NCBI GenBank assembly: GCA_026545765.1
Contig: CM048840.1
Span: 32,182,765 to 32,246,764, forward strand
From: Plantago major
Taxonomy: Eukaryota; Streptophyta; Magnoliopsida; Lamiales; Plantaginaceae
Direction: 5' to 3'
Length of the DNA: 64,000 bases
Made by a program: the position numbers and the translations under genes. Below are positions 1 to 11,187 of this stretch, piece by piece; position 1 is the first letter of the stretch; every line of letters starts with the position of its first letter. The notes below the pieces were generated by a model. It had not been told where the DNA came from and did not search any database. It was given only the letters and a program-made list of their open reading frames with translations.

Positions 1-878
1 TTTGAGATGAGCATGATGGGAGAAATGAATTATTTCCTAGGATTGCAAGTCAAGCAACTCAATGATGGAATATTCATTAGTCAAACAAAGTATGCAAAAG
101 ACATGCTCACAAAATTCAATCTTAAGCCTTCTGAAAAGAATGCTAAGATACCTATGAGCATTGGAACCAAAATGACCTATACTGAATCAGACAAGAGTGT
201 TGAAGAACATAAGTATAGGAAATTGATAGGTTCACTACTTTACCTCACTGCAAGTAGACCTGATATTCAATATGCCGTTGGAGTATGTGCTAGATTTCAG
301 ACAAACCCAATGCAAACACACTACAACATTGCTTGAAAATATTAAGGTATGTGAAGGGTACAGTAGATGTAGGATTGCGGTATCCTAAAGAAAGTGGATT
401 GAGTTTAGCTGGGTACTCAGATGCTGATTATGCTGGATCATTACTTGATAGGAAAAGCACCTCAGGAACTTGTCAGTTTCTGGGCACTAGACTTATCTCA
501 TGGTTTAGCAAGAAGTAAAACTCAATTGCGACTTCTACCACAGAGGCTGAATATATTGCTGTTGGTTGTTGTGCAACACAAATTCTGTGGATACAACAAC
601 AACTAAAAGACTATGGACTCGATGAGAAGAAAACTCCCATTTTCTGTGACAACACAAGTGCTATTGCGATTACACAGAATCCTAAATTTCATGCCAGAAC
701 AAAGCACATTGATGTTAGACATCACTTCATCAGAGACCATGTTGAAAAAGGCAATATAGAGATACTCAAGATTGGCACTGAAGACCAACTTGCAGATATT
801 TTCACTAAGCCACTACAAGAAAGTAGATTCTTAGCCTTAAGACATAGTCTTGGACTAATGGAACTACCAATGAACTGA
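1..878 (+). pseudogene. Ty1/copia pol: RT C-terminus and RNase H, broken
   Basis: The reading starts mid-protein with the copia RT block MNYFLGLQV and the TASRPDIQYAVG block (about 7-330). It then shifts frame at about 334-336, where one T of the expected GCTTTGAAA appears lost, and continues with ILRYVKGT. RNase H follows, with GYSDADYAG, STSGTCQFLG, TTEAEYIA, FCDNTSAI and the C-terminal KHIDVRHHFIRDHV and LADIFTKPL blocks. A CAA-to-TAA change makes a stop at 516-518 (the family reads SKKQNSIA). The terminal stop is TGA at 876-878. The two disablements make this a dead pol. Identification as copia RT/RNase H is secure from the ordered motifs. Confidence 0.93.
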
Positions 879-892
879 AAGAGTTCAGGTAT

Positions 893-1000
893 CTGGAACG
901 GGTATCCAGAAAAGAGAAATCTGGAACGGGCATCCAGAGAAGAGGTATCTGGAACGGGCATCCAGAAAAGAGAAAAGAGAAATCTGGAACGGGAATCCAG
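893..1000 (+). repeat. Four-copy short repeat with internal dyad
   Basis: Just after the pol stop the 17-mer CTGGAACGGGCATCCAG (or one-base variants) occurs at 893-909, 921-937, 949-965 and 984-1000, separated by AAAAGAG-type spacers. Spacing is 28, 28 and 35 bp. Each copy has complementary 5-bp ends (CTGGA/TCCAG), so the RNA could form four small stem-loops. Function is unknown; it sits between pol and the accessory gene. Confidence 0.85.
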
Positions 1001-1501
1001 AAGTCAAAAAGGGTAAAAAGCAAAAAGATAGCTTAAGATCTACGAGGCGGAACTCAGATATCTGAATCATTCTATAAACGGGGAACACAAAAGAGAATAG
1101 TATAACTATCTGCAGTCAACTACTCTCTTGAAACTCGCATTATTTCTATCTTGATGAAAAACTTGAAAAATCCTAAGTATAAGACAGATTCATATGCGAA
1201 CAGTGTCCTTGCTCATACAGAATTGTGATTCAGATAGCAAGTCGCCAAAACTCATTAAATGGGCACAATTACACTTGCTGATTGTGATCATTGCTGAAGA
1301 TGCAATGGTGACCCTCGATGAAGTTAAGCGATTGATCTGTACGGTGGAAATTGATTCACAGTAAATTGTGGACTGTTGAAATTCAGACATGGCCCACTAA
1401 GCATTTAATGCCGAACTAGCTTTTGCTCACGCTTGTTTGCAAATCACAGATACGTACACACAAAATCAATTTGTATGTATTTGTCTGTTGGGATTCAACT
1501 G

Positions 1502-1512
1502 CTATATATATA
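1502..1512 (+). promoter_or_regulatory. Candidate TATA box of the accessory gene
   Basis: CTATATATATAGG lies about 190 bp upstream of the accessory ATG (1701). It is followed by a pyrimidine-rich, CTCT/CAAA-rich stretch that looks like a plant 5' leader. This suggests an internal promoter separate from the LTR. It is only a motif; a leader from a spliced LTR transcript is the alternative. Confidence 0.45.
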
Positions 1513-3580
1513 GGATTTTGGCAAATGAAATCATTTTTGCCTAATCCGAAATTTCTTCTTGCACAAAAATAGCAAATTCTCTCTTGATTCTCTGCAAACC
1601 CTCTACAATCTCTGCAAATCAGATTAAGTTTTTCTGAAAAGAATCACTGAATCACATCTCTTTCAAACACCAATTTCAATTCCCTACACTATATAAAGAG
1701 ATGGCCTCCAAGAACACTTCGACACAGAAATCCCAATCCTCCACTGGTACTGCTGAAAAGCAAGCACCAGAGTTGGTTATTGTTAACAATCGACTGGTAG
1801 GAGTTTTTAATCCTGACCATTGGACTTCAAGTCACAGAATGATTTGGGGTGGTGCCATGGTTGAGGAATACCTCACTGCTGCAATAGAAAACCAAACTGA
1901 CAGAAAATTGGTTCTTGACATGCTTGAAAAGGCACAAATCAAGGGTTTTCTATCTGCTCGCCCAAGTGGAATTTCATCACTCGATGTGTTGGAATTTTAC
2001 AACAACTCCAGGATTATTTCCTGTGTTTCTGAAGGCACTGAAATAGTGTCTATCAAAACCTCAGTCCAAGGAAAGGAAATCCTTCTGGACTTGACAACTT
2101 TCTATAAGTTGTTTGAGGTTCAAAATCTTGGAAAGGATTTTTAAATAAACACCAAGGATGATGAACTCCTTGAAGGTGTTAAAGAACTTTACAGTGACGT
2201 GTGTGATCTTGAAAAATCAGATACAGACATCTGTTGGTTCACTGGGATGTACTAGCTTGCATTCTTCACAGATGCTTTGATGGTCTACAAGGAGGTGCTG
2301 ACCAGATAAGCCAAGAACGATGGATCATGATGTTCTTGCTGAATCAACAAGACAAAATTTGGAAAACCCTTTTAAGCTGGGAAAATCGCCTTCATGAAAT
2401 TTGTGAAGAAGATTCAAGGCTTGAGCCTAAGATTGTCAAAGGACTAGCCGAGCCAAAGGCCCACGATGGTTATGGTGCGAAGATATGCTACTTCTTTGGA
2501 AAAGCTTGGCATTGAGCTCGGAGAGGCAATGAAATAGCCAACAGTAACTTACTCTACAAGTATGAGTATACAAATCTGATGAAAAAGGTTACTGGGTCTC
2601 AGAAAGGTCCTAAGAAGAGAAAATCTGAAAAGATATCTGAAGCAAAGGTTGCGACCAAGAAGCCCAGAACTTCAAGAAAGAAGTCTGCTGGCAAATCAGA
2701 AGACACACCCAAAGAGGTTGTCAATTCTCAGATATCTGCAGGCATTGCCGATGAACTGATGATGGCAGATGAACTCATCAATGCTGCAAAAGAGTTATCA
2801 ACTACTGAACAAGTAGACTCAGCAAGAGAAAGTGCTTTCAGAAATGTTGCGACTAATGCAGAAAGCCTTGCTGATGAACTCATAAGTGCTGCCAAGAGTG
2901 GTGAAAAGCACCAAGCCCCATCTGCAGAAACCGCAGGAGTAATGGACCAATCAGTTCCCAATGCTGATGAGAGCTCTGACGATGAAGATGATGAACTAGT
3001 CACCTCTCAAGTCCTAGAAAGAACAAAGAGGGCTAAGGTTACTGAAAAAGTAACTAGTGATAAGGTATCTGAAGAAGAACCTACACCACAGGTTGCTGAA
3101 CCTATAGCAAAGGTTGTTGGTGCAAACACAACATCAGGGAATGACTCTCTTGCACAACTTCACAAAGCCCTGATGAGTGGTATTTTAGTCTTTGGCGGAA
3201 TCTTGATGGAAAGCATACATCTAAAAATCTGGAAGAACATTCTACTGATCAATCTTCTGCTTCCAGACAACCACAACAACCACAAACACAACAACCACAA
3301 CAACCACAAGTGGTTGATGAAATGGTAAATGAACTCCATTTTGAATTACCAGCAATACAGTATGCTGAAGAAAATCCTGTAATTGAGCAGGTTCCCCAAC
3401 TCAATGAGAGGGATCAAACTGAGACACCTACTCAGAATGATCAACTGGGGAGGCAATCGAGTTGCATACTCAGAAAGGTGTGAAGTACCGAAACTTCAAA
3501 CAAAGAAACTACTGCTGGGACAAGACGACCAATGTATAGAAAGGTCACAAGTTCCGAGACCAATCACTGAACCGCTTCGG

Positions 3581-4460
3581 GTAAATGACTGGTTTAACTC
3601 TTACCTTGTGAAAAATTTTATACTTATAAATCTTGTTACATTATAAGAATTTCTTTGTTACAGGCTGATTAGAAACGTAGAAACAAGAGGAAGCTGAGAA
3701 GCTTACCTCAGATACTGAAAAAGAGGTTCCTTCAACCTCAACTCTTGCGAAATCTGAGCCTGTGCCACAGGTAAATGATTCTTAAAGAGAACTAACTTTT
3801 CAGTAAAAAAGTTTGTATGCTCATTCATGATAAATGTTTCTAACAGGCTCCAACTGAGATGGAAGAAGATAAGGTAGAAATGCCAAAGACAAACCCAGAA
3901 ACCAACAAGGTTTCTGAAGAACACATCACTGAGCCTTCAAACTTGAAGGTATATGACAATCAAGTAACAAGTATTCTTCATCATGGGTTATCTTTTATCT
4001 CTTCTCATATTCAATACTTTCTACTTACAGGCTTTTTCAGAAGTAGAAATGCAAGGGGATAAAGTTGCGACTTCCCCTGCATCAATGGAAATTGATGAAG
4101 CCCCCAAGGCAGCATCACTCGAAAGAACACCGAAGCGCACAAGTTTCGAGAAAATGAATCTGAGCTTCCTGATGAGGAAGTAAGTAGCTCAAATCAGAAT
4201 TCATTAAAAGCATATTTATGCATAGATTCTTTCAAACTATTTCCTAAGTATTGTATTTATCTCAGGTTCAAGAAAGAAAGGTTGATGAGGACCAGACTTC
4301 CAAGTCTCCACCTCACAACAAGATATCTGAGACACCAATCGTCTCAATAGAACAAGTATCTGAGCCTGATGTTCTTACTCAGGTAACTCAGAAACTAACC
4401 TACACTTCTACTCAGATATCTACAAAAGTTTTGAAACTCACTCAAAACTCTTTCTTTCAG
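3581..4460 (+). other. Array of five short introns in the accessory gene
   Basis: Five GT-AG introns can be drawn: 3581-3663, 3771-3846, 3949-4030, 4180-4265 and 4383-4460 (76-86 nt each). All have good plant donors (GTAAAT, GTAAGT, GTATAT, GTAACT) and pyrimidine-rich acceptors ending in ACAG, TCAG or ACAG. Intervening exons start with GCT or GTT. Two of them are exact codon multiples (3847-3948, 102 nt; 4266-4382, 117 nt) and keep an acidic reading frame across the junctions. The other two (107 and about 149 nt) contain apparent indels. The repeated, symmetrical exon-intron units look like tandem duplication of one unit. Confidence 0.7.
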
Positions 4461-4768
4461 GCTCAAACAGATGCAAAGGTGTTCCCATTGAAGAAACAAG
4501 GACCTACTTCACTTCTTCACTCACACCTTGCAAAGCATATTCAATGCTTCAAGAAATGGCGAAGTTAAGGTGCTCGATCTCTACGAAATATTGAGAATCA
4601 CGATCAACCAACAGACGAGCACGATCTCTTGACACGGAAACATATGTCAAGCAATGTTCCCTACGAACAATATCTGATTCGACTTTACTACACAAGGACT
4701 TTTCCAGAGAAGTAGTGCATAGTTTGATACATGCCTTTGAATAGGCAGATGGTCAGACAAGATTACAG

Positions 4769-5782
4769 ATGGCATTCAAGCCAGTCCTGCCCCAGACTCT
4801 GCAATTCATACCTTCTGAACAAGAAGAAGTTAATGGGCAGAAGATCACTATCCCGGAAGTGATCAATCTTGTATCTGAAGATGATGAGGAGGAAGAAATG
4901 AATGAAAATTACTTTAATGAACCTCCCACTGACCATCATCAAAAGGATGATAATGACAAAAAGGATGATGATGATGCCCCTGCACCAGGGACCGGAGGAA
5001 TTTCACAGAGAAACAATGCCTCAGCCGCTGAAAAGCAAACTGAGAAGACTTCACAGAAATCTCCGTCTTCATCACCTCAGAAATCTACTCATCCATCTTC
5101 TAACCAACACGCAGTTACTACTGAACAAGTAGTTGAGCTCTCTGAGGAAACCAATCAGAAAATATTAAACACTCAGACCAGAAGTGCTCAACTCAGACAA
5201 CTGTTGGAAGAAGAACAACAGCTCCATCTTCAACTGGAAGATCAATTAGCTAAATCCAGAGATAAGATTGATCAACTACAAGATCTATACTTAGAAGAAA
5301 TGATTGCTTACTCTGAGGTTAAAGAGCTACGAGACGCTGTACAAGAGATCACCAAAGAACTCGATACTGAAGAAGTATCTGAAGTCAAGCATGATGCTAA
5401 GGCTGCATCATCTTCGAAAGAAGTATCATCCTCCTCCCAAAAAGGAAAGAAACCAATCTCTGAGATGGTTGCTGGACTTGATACGATCGATGAAAATGTC
5501 CAAGAGGATGAAGATCACTGGGCTAATCACTCAGATGATGAAGAAGACAAGACTTTGGCAGAGCACCGCCATGAACAGCTAGCGGTTTCTCATTTGAAAA
5601 GAAAGTTGATTGCTCCTACAATCTTCAACAAACTGCCAAACGTCCACTCCCATGAATACATGAACAGGTACCAAGTACTGGCTACTCTGAATAAGGAGAT
5701 GTCTTCACAGAACAAGGAAGTAATTGCCTCGTCCCTCGAAATGAGAAAGTTCACCGAGCTCATCACTCGAGAGAACAACTAG
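4769..5782 (+). CDS. Accessory-gene segment: acidic and coiled-coil protein
   Basis: Open for 337 codons. The N-terminal half is acidic and serine-rich (runs such as EDDEEEEMNE and DDNDKKDDDDA). A heptad-rich segment follows, from about residue 125 to 200 (RSAQLRQLLEEEQQLHLQLEDQ, continuing through KIDQLQDLYLEEM), strongly suggesting a coiled coil. The C-terminal part again has acidic and HEQLAVSHLKRK segments. It reads like an internal exon of the accessory gene, and the ATG may be only an internal methionine. The frame ends at TAG 5780-5782, while similar charged sequence resumes downstream. No enzyme motif is visible. Confidence 0.5.
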   Translation: MAFKPVLPQTLQFIPSEQEEVNGQKITIPEVINLVSEDDEEEEMNENYFNEPPTDHHQKDDNDKKDDDDAPAPGTGGISQRNNASAAEKQTEKTSQKSPSSSPQKSTHPSSNQHAVTTEQVVELSEETNQKILNTQTRSAQLRQLLEEEQQLHLQLEDQLAKSRDKIDQLQDLYLEEMIAYSEVKELRDAVQEITKELDTEEVSEVKHDAKAASSSKEVSSSSQKGKKPISEMVAGLDTIDENVQEDEDHWANHSDDEEDKTLAEHRHEQLAVSHLKRKLIAPTIFNKLPNVHSHEYMNRYQVLATLNKEMSSQNKEVIASSLEMRKFTELITRENN

Positions 5783-6626
5783 CATGGTCATTGCTCGAAA
5801 GATGCAGGAATGATAAGGGACGATGATGTGTCTTTAGTGAAAAAGCTTTTCAAGAGGCAAGTTACCTTCTTTGGAAGCAGATGCCATCCTAGGCCCATTG
5901 GCAGAGCTCAGTGATAAGGACAATGGACTTATCAAGCAAAATCAGGAGCTCAAAGACGAACTTCAGAAGTTGGTCACTGCCTACAACTATTTACAAGGGC
6001 ATTTTGACTCTCTCTCAGATTCCTTTATGAGACTAAGTCAGCCAACAATGACTAAGGGGGAAAGAAAGTACAAATCTGGACCTCAAAGTCAAGGGGAATG
6101 GGAAGAAGGAGATGAAATCAAGAAGAAATCTGGAGCTGGTGCGGCTCAGAAAGGAAGAAGAAAAACTTCCAGCCACCACTCAGAATCAATGAACCCTCCT
6201 CAAGCCAAGCTGCTTCCCAGAGACCTACTGAAGGAACCAAAATGGTAACAAGGGCCATGGCACAGAAACCTCCAAGGAGTACCAAGGCTCCAAGGAGAAG
6301 ACAAGTCAGAGGGATTGATGAATCTTCTGAAGAAGAAGAAGAAGGTCAAATCAAGTCCCAGGGCAATGAAGAAGGCTGCAAAGATCTCACAAGAATTGAT
6401 CTTGATGATGATGAAGAGACTGATGAAGATGAAGCTCCTCTTCACAGAAAAAGGAAAATTGAAAGCCCCTAGCAGCTAAAACACCCTCTGGAAATACCAA
6501 GTCTATCCAGGGTGGTGGTTCTTCAAGCAACAACCCCAAAGAGAATTCTAGACAGAAAGGAGCAATGAGAGTCGAAAGAAGACAAAGTCAACTTCCACTC
6601 GGGCGGAAGAAGCCAAAATTGAGTAT

Positions 6627-7220
6627 GTGAAGTATGACAATGATTCCTCTCTCTGGTGCATCAATCAGAAAAATGGCTATTGGATTCTGGAACTTAAGCA
6701 TCTATTGGTAAATTCAAGATTTCCAGAACCAATCCTTAAACAACTTATGGCATGGAGAAAGAATAAACCTACCTTGATCAACACCAATCACATCAAAGCA
6801 TGGTTGGATTTTGAAGTTGTCAAGAGAACTGAAGCCATGAAGAAGGACCTCTCTAATGATTGTCCATATGGAAAGCCAGATGATGTGCACAAAATTCTGA
6901 ATATCACAGGAACAGGCACAAGACCAAGACTTGCTGTGGAACCTTATGAGTCGTTCTATCTGACAGAAGATCAATACAAGGGTGACATCAGATATCTGAA
7001 GATTATCTATGAATACTTCAAGCTTTCAGATATCGGAATAGAGCATGCCTGGAAATGGGGAAAGTACCTATGGGTCAAGCATTTTGCCAAGAAAAATCCT
7101 ACCAAAACCTACAAAGAAGTCTGTGGATTTGCCAGAGAAACAGAGATGCTTGTCAGAACTCTTCTCTATGATTATTCTGATGACATCAAAAGGTTTGGAG
7201 ATAGGAAATTTGCAGACTGA
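6627..7220 (+). CDS. Accessory-gene C-terminal segment
   Basis: A 197-codon open frame with ordinary globular composition, unlike the low-complexity segments before it. Notable blocks are DSSLWCINQKNGYW, RFPEPILKQLMAWR, YESFYLTEDQYKGDIRYLK and HAWKWGKYLWVKHF. It is rich in Trp, Tyr and Lys and ends at TGA 7218-7220, about 390 bp before the LTR. I do not recognise the fold. The frame is intact over its whole length although upstream segments are broken, so this may be the most conserved domain of the accessory protein. Confidence 0.5.
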   Translation: MKYDNDSSLWCINQKNGYWILELKHLLVNSRFPEPILKQLMAWRKNKPTLINTNHIKAWLDFEVVKRTEAMKKDLSNDCPYGKPDDVHKILNITGTGTRPRLAVEPYESFYLTEDQYKGDIRYLKIIYEYFKLSDIGIEHAWKWGKYLWVKHFAKKNPTKTYKEVCGFARETEMLVRTLLYDYSDDIKRFGDRKFAD

Positions 7221-7596
7221 TCCATAGAAACATTGTTGAAGACTTGAAGATTGAAGACTTGAAGACTAGTCTATTAGGATGTTTACTTGGAGCTTGGTTA
7301 CTCCTGTTGTCCTAATTTACTATGTAGTTTTTGTATTTTTGCTGACTGAGCTTAACTGTATCCTGTATTAAAGTTATTTGTAATCTTTAGTTGCGACTTA
7401 TCTGAAGAACTTACTCTCAGATAGTATTCTATAAAAGATAACTTGTCAGCAAAGATCACACCTTGTGATTTGGTTGATGTCTACTTTCTGCACTTAATTA
7501 TATGATTTGAAAGATCTTAAGAAATGATTAAGTGATGGATTGTTTCCTCATCCAGATTTGTAATAGGGAAGATAGTCATTGTTGACTGATCAAAAT

Positions 7597-7604
7597 GGGG
7601 GAAA
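7597..7604 (+). other. Polypurine tract of the copia element
   Basis: GGGGGAAA, preceded by AAAAT and followed by TT, lies directly before the LTR start TGTTAGATATT. A G-rich purine tract immediately 5' of the 3' LTR primes plus-strand synthesis in LTR elements, and its position fixes the LTR boundary. Confidence 0.85.
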
Positions 7605-8340
7605 TTTGTTAGATATTTTGTTAGAATATCTGTTTAGATTTTGTTCAGCAACATGATGACTTATCTTAGTCTCAGAAAAGTGATTAGTACTCTTGGTTCA
7701 CTTGAACATTGTAAAAGAGGAAACCCACTAAGTATGATAGTCTAGCTAATCTTGTATAGGATGTTAGGTCTCGAAATGTAATTTTTATTTTATGAAGAGA
7801 AGACCAAGAAGAAGACATCCAAGCAGAAAGCTCAACAACAATTGAATTAAGACTTGAAGAAAACTGCACAAGATTACTGAATCTGTTGTTCAGATATCTT
7901 AGCCAGATATCTTGTAGACACGAACAGTTTCAAACAAACTGTGTCACAAGAGATATCTAAGAAATAAGATACATATCTGAAAACAAGGAAAGTGTCCACA
8001 GATATCTACTCTCAGATACCTTGAGCTTTAACCACGTTTCTGAAAGAGAAACATATATTGCAAACCAAGTTGTTTCAATAAACACAAGTGGTATCTGAAG
8101 AATGAAGATAAGGACGTGCAAAGAATCAAATAACACTAGTCTCTGATACAAAGCATAGTTCCGTTGGCACTACATGACAAAAAGTATAGTACAATGCATT
8201 TAATGCACGGACAGAGATGTCTGAATAAAAGCAACGACAGCTTCTGAGAAGAAGACAAAATCTGCTACAGTACTATACACAGATATCGATAGTTTGAATT
8301 TGAGCCTAACGGATACTATTCAAACGGCACTCAAATTCAT

Positions 8341-8349
8341 CTATAAATA
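8341..8349 (+). promoter_or_regulatory. LTR TATA box
   Basis: CTATAAATA about 735 bp into the LTR, followed 30-40 bp later by CA-rich sequence suitable for transcription start. This is the expected place for the U3/R promoter. Confidence 0.6.
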
Positions 8350-8749
8350 TCAACACTTAGACAGCTTGAGAAACACACAACTCAGAACACAAGACCTTGA
8401 ACTGCATACGATATCTGATTATCTTACTCTCTCTCAAAGCAGCTTACTTATTATCAAAGCTTTCTGTTGCGACTAAAGCTTTTGATCTTGAGTAAACACT
8501 GAAGTTCTAAGTGTTCTGATCCTAAACAAGCAAAGCTATTTGTGAAGGAGTTGAATCAAAAGATCAACTATCTGAGATTCATTCTCTTGAACAGATATCA
8601 TAAGACTTGGGTCAGTAAAATCGAACAAGATACCATACGCTGTAAAGTGTATTAAGTAACTTAGTTCACAGAGCTATCTGATTAACTGAAAAGTTATTAA
8701 GACGCTCATCTGACAACTCAAACCTAAACCAACACCATAACTGGCGTGG

Positions 8750-8960
8750 AGTACATGAAGTACTTAGTTTGAAAAATCAGGGAATAACTCCAAGGTTACC
8801 AGAGTATAGGAAGTACTTGATTTGGGAAACTGAGGAATAACTCCAAGGTTATTGAGTATAGGAAGTACTTAGCTTGGGAAGCTAGGGAATAACTCAAAGG
8901 TTTCTGAGTACAGAAAGTACTTGGCTGTGAAAGCCGATGAACAACTCAGGGGGAACATTT
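8750..8960 (+). repeat. 52-bp tandem repeat, four copies, inside the LTR
   Basis: Units begin AGTAC/AGTATA-GGAAGTACTT at about 8750, 8803, 8855 and 8907. Each carries GAGTA, GAAGTACTT, a TTGGGAA-type block, AGGGAATAACTC and CAAGG. The period is 52-53 bp. A related module (GGGAGACTAGGGAAAAC, GTACTTAGCTTGG) recurs in the outer copia LTR fragment near 37390-37560, so it is a feature of this LTR family. Confidence 0.8.
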
Positions 8961-9323
8961 GGTTGGGAACCAATTGTTTAAGAATCTTAGAATAGGATTA
9001 TTGTAAGGAAATCTCAATTATCTGTTCTAGTGAATTCTAGGTCTCTGATAGACCGAAGTGGATTAGTTGGAGGATTACGCCACCTCCAGATACCACTATA
9101 CTTGCTGTGTCATTTACATTACTGTATTTATACTTCAGCAACACACACACACACACTTATTAATTGTTTCTGCACTTATCTTTATTAAGTCTTCCGCACT
9201 CTGATTTTAAGTATCAGATATCTATTCAGATATCTGAGAAATATTTGTTATCGACAAAAGTTTTAAAAGACTATTCACCCCCCCCCCCTCTAGTCTTTTA
9301 CTTTGCCGTTATCTGGACCAACA

Positions 9324-10109
<786 letters not shown>

Positions 10110-10827
10110 GCTAATCAAAATAATTGTATATTTTAGTTTGTCCAGAATGTTTGATGCTAAACTATTTAAAATGAGTATCATTTTGAACGTTTGATGCAAC
10201 GCTAATTATTTATAATGTGTTTAAATGAGTCGTTTTTAATTTTTAAAATTTCATTATTTCATTTTATCTTATTCAATAAATTTATATTTTATTTTAATCA
10301 ATAAAACAATTTATTTAATTGATAATAGTATTCAAGATTGGTGTCTATAGATTCGTCTTGTCGCGGAGGATTCAAATATCTGTTGAAAATATTTTTTGAA
10401 TTTTTGTAGATAAAGTTATATGAGATTAATATTTTATTTTAGTGGATGAAATGATTTATTTAATTAAAAAAAATAATCTATTAAAAACACTATTCATGGT
10501 CGTGGGGCCACGACCCACTGGACATGATTTTTTCAGATTTTATCGTTGTTTCAGTCGTGGCTCACGGATGCCACTATTCACGGCCATCACCATGACCATT
10601 GGGAATGGTCTAAGGTTGTATAAGTTCCATTCTGGTAAACTTAGATTATCTTAGTATTGTTCTTAGAGTATATTTATCGAAATGTTTTAATTTTGTTGAA
10701 GATGTACACTCAAACTTAATTATTTTCATGATAACTATGACTTAAATAAGTATATTATTTAGTACTTTTCTACTTCTTTTATGCTTGGACCATCCTCCAT
10801 AATTGGAGAAACACCAATTGAAACGTA

Positions 10828-10849
10828 AAAAAAAAAAAAAAAAAAAAAA
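10828..10849 (+). repeat. Poly-A run
   Basis: About 22 adenines in a row follow GAAACGT. It could be the tail of an old retroposed sequence (possibly the RNase H-like fragment), but no target duplication was found. Confidence 0.7.
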
Positions 10850-10887
10850 CGACAAACTGATTTTTCTTTATTAATACAAACAGATAA

Positions 10888-11187
10888 TCAATATCGGGCA
10901 TGAAGATGGAGATAAATGATTAATGATTTGTATATAGGTAGGTTTGATAGTGAAAGATATGGAACAAAATTTTCCATCAAATACCTGAATTTCTTTGAAA
11001 ATTGAAACAAATGGGCAAAGCTAAAATTTGTCGATTTAAGAAATTTAATCACCAAAGAAAAATCCCTATCAATTACTACATGTTGCCACTCAAAAGCTCG
11101 AATAAATTTAGTTCTTAATTTGGCTGGCAAACCTTCCGCATTTTCAACAACCATAAGACATAAAAAAATTTCACTAAGCAATAACAT
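10888..11187 (-). pseudogene. Possible RNase H-like (RVT_3-type) fragment
   Basis: A 99-codon minus-strand frame contains VVENAEGLPAKL and FEWQHVVIDRDFSLVIKFLKS. This recalls the plant RNase H-like domain found in LINE-derived proteins, in which an ENAEA-like acidic motif is followed by a VxxESD/VxxEGD-like strand. Here the second motif reads IDRD. No N-terminal acidic motif or C-terminal part is visible, so at most it is a fragment. Chance resemblance is possible. Confidence 0.35.

Larger units (their letters stand above)
1701..7220 (+). pseudogene. Retrotransposon accessory gene (multi-exon, decayed)
   Basis: A long transcription unit lies between pol and the 3' LTR. The first segment (1701-2144, 147 aa) starts MASKNTSTQK and contains the globular block ELVIVNNRLVGVFNPDHW; it ends at a TAA in frame with further related sequence and then another stop (2252-2254). 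A lysine/serine-rich and acidic segment (2579-3328) with nuclear-signal-like basic runs (KKRKSEK, KKPRTSRKK) follows, then a Q/P-rich run near 3270-3340. After that come small exons separated by five short GT-AG introns (3581-4460), then an acidic/coiled-coil segment (4769-5782), two charged segments (5871-6472) and a folded C-terminal segment (6627-7220). Stops and frame changes near 2142, 4570, 5780, 6246 and 6470 show decay. It resembles the extra ORF reported downstream of pol in SIRE-like elements. I see no convincing envelope signal peptide or membrane anchor. Function unknown. Confidence 0.65.
1..9323 (+). mobile_element. 3' part of a SIRE-like Ty1/copia retrotransposon
   Basis: The window opens inside the reverse transcriptase of a copia element. 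In order it holds RT/RNase H to 878, a spacer with short tandem repeats, a long accessory gene (1701-7220), a polypurine tract (7597-7604) and a 3' LTR (7607-9323). An extra gene between pol and the 3' LTR, a long LTR, and a C-run followed by CTCTAGTC just inside the LTR end fit the SIRE/Maximus lineage as I know it. The 5' LTR, gag, protease and integrase lie outside the window, so no target-site duplication can be tested. Frameshifts and stops in pol show that this copy cannot move by itself. The lineage call is from remembered structure, not a tree. Confidence 0.85.
7607..9323 (+). mobile_element. 3' LTR of the SIRE-like copia element
   Basis: The LTR runs from TGTTAGATATT (just after the polypurine tract) to CTGGACCAACA, so it has TG...CA ends with a short inverted TGTT/AACA, and is 1717 bp long. 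It contains a TATA box (CTATAAATA, 8341-8349), a four-copy 52-bp tandem repeat (8750-8960), an (AC)n run near 9138-9153, and a C-run followed by CTCTAGTC about 35 bp from the end. AGATATC occurs many times. The 5' LTR is outside the window, so age and target duplication cannot be judged. Confidence 0.85.

Noticed and set aside
893-1000. Spaced 17-bp repeats as a CRISPR-like array
   Set aside because: Only four short copies with similar purine spacers in a plant retrotransposon.
1701-7220. Accessory gene as a retroviral envelope
   Set aside because: No signal peptide, membrane anchor or glycoprotein features; composition is acidic, coiled-coil and probably nuclear.
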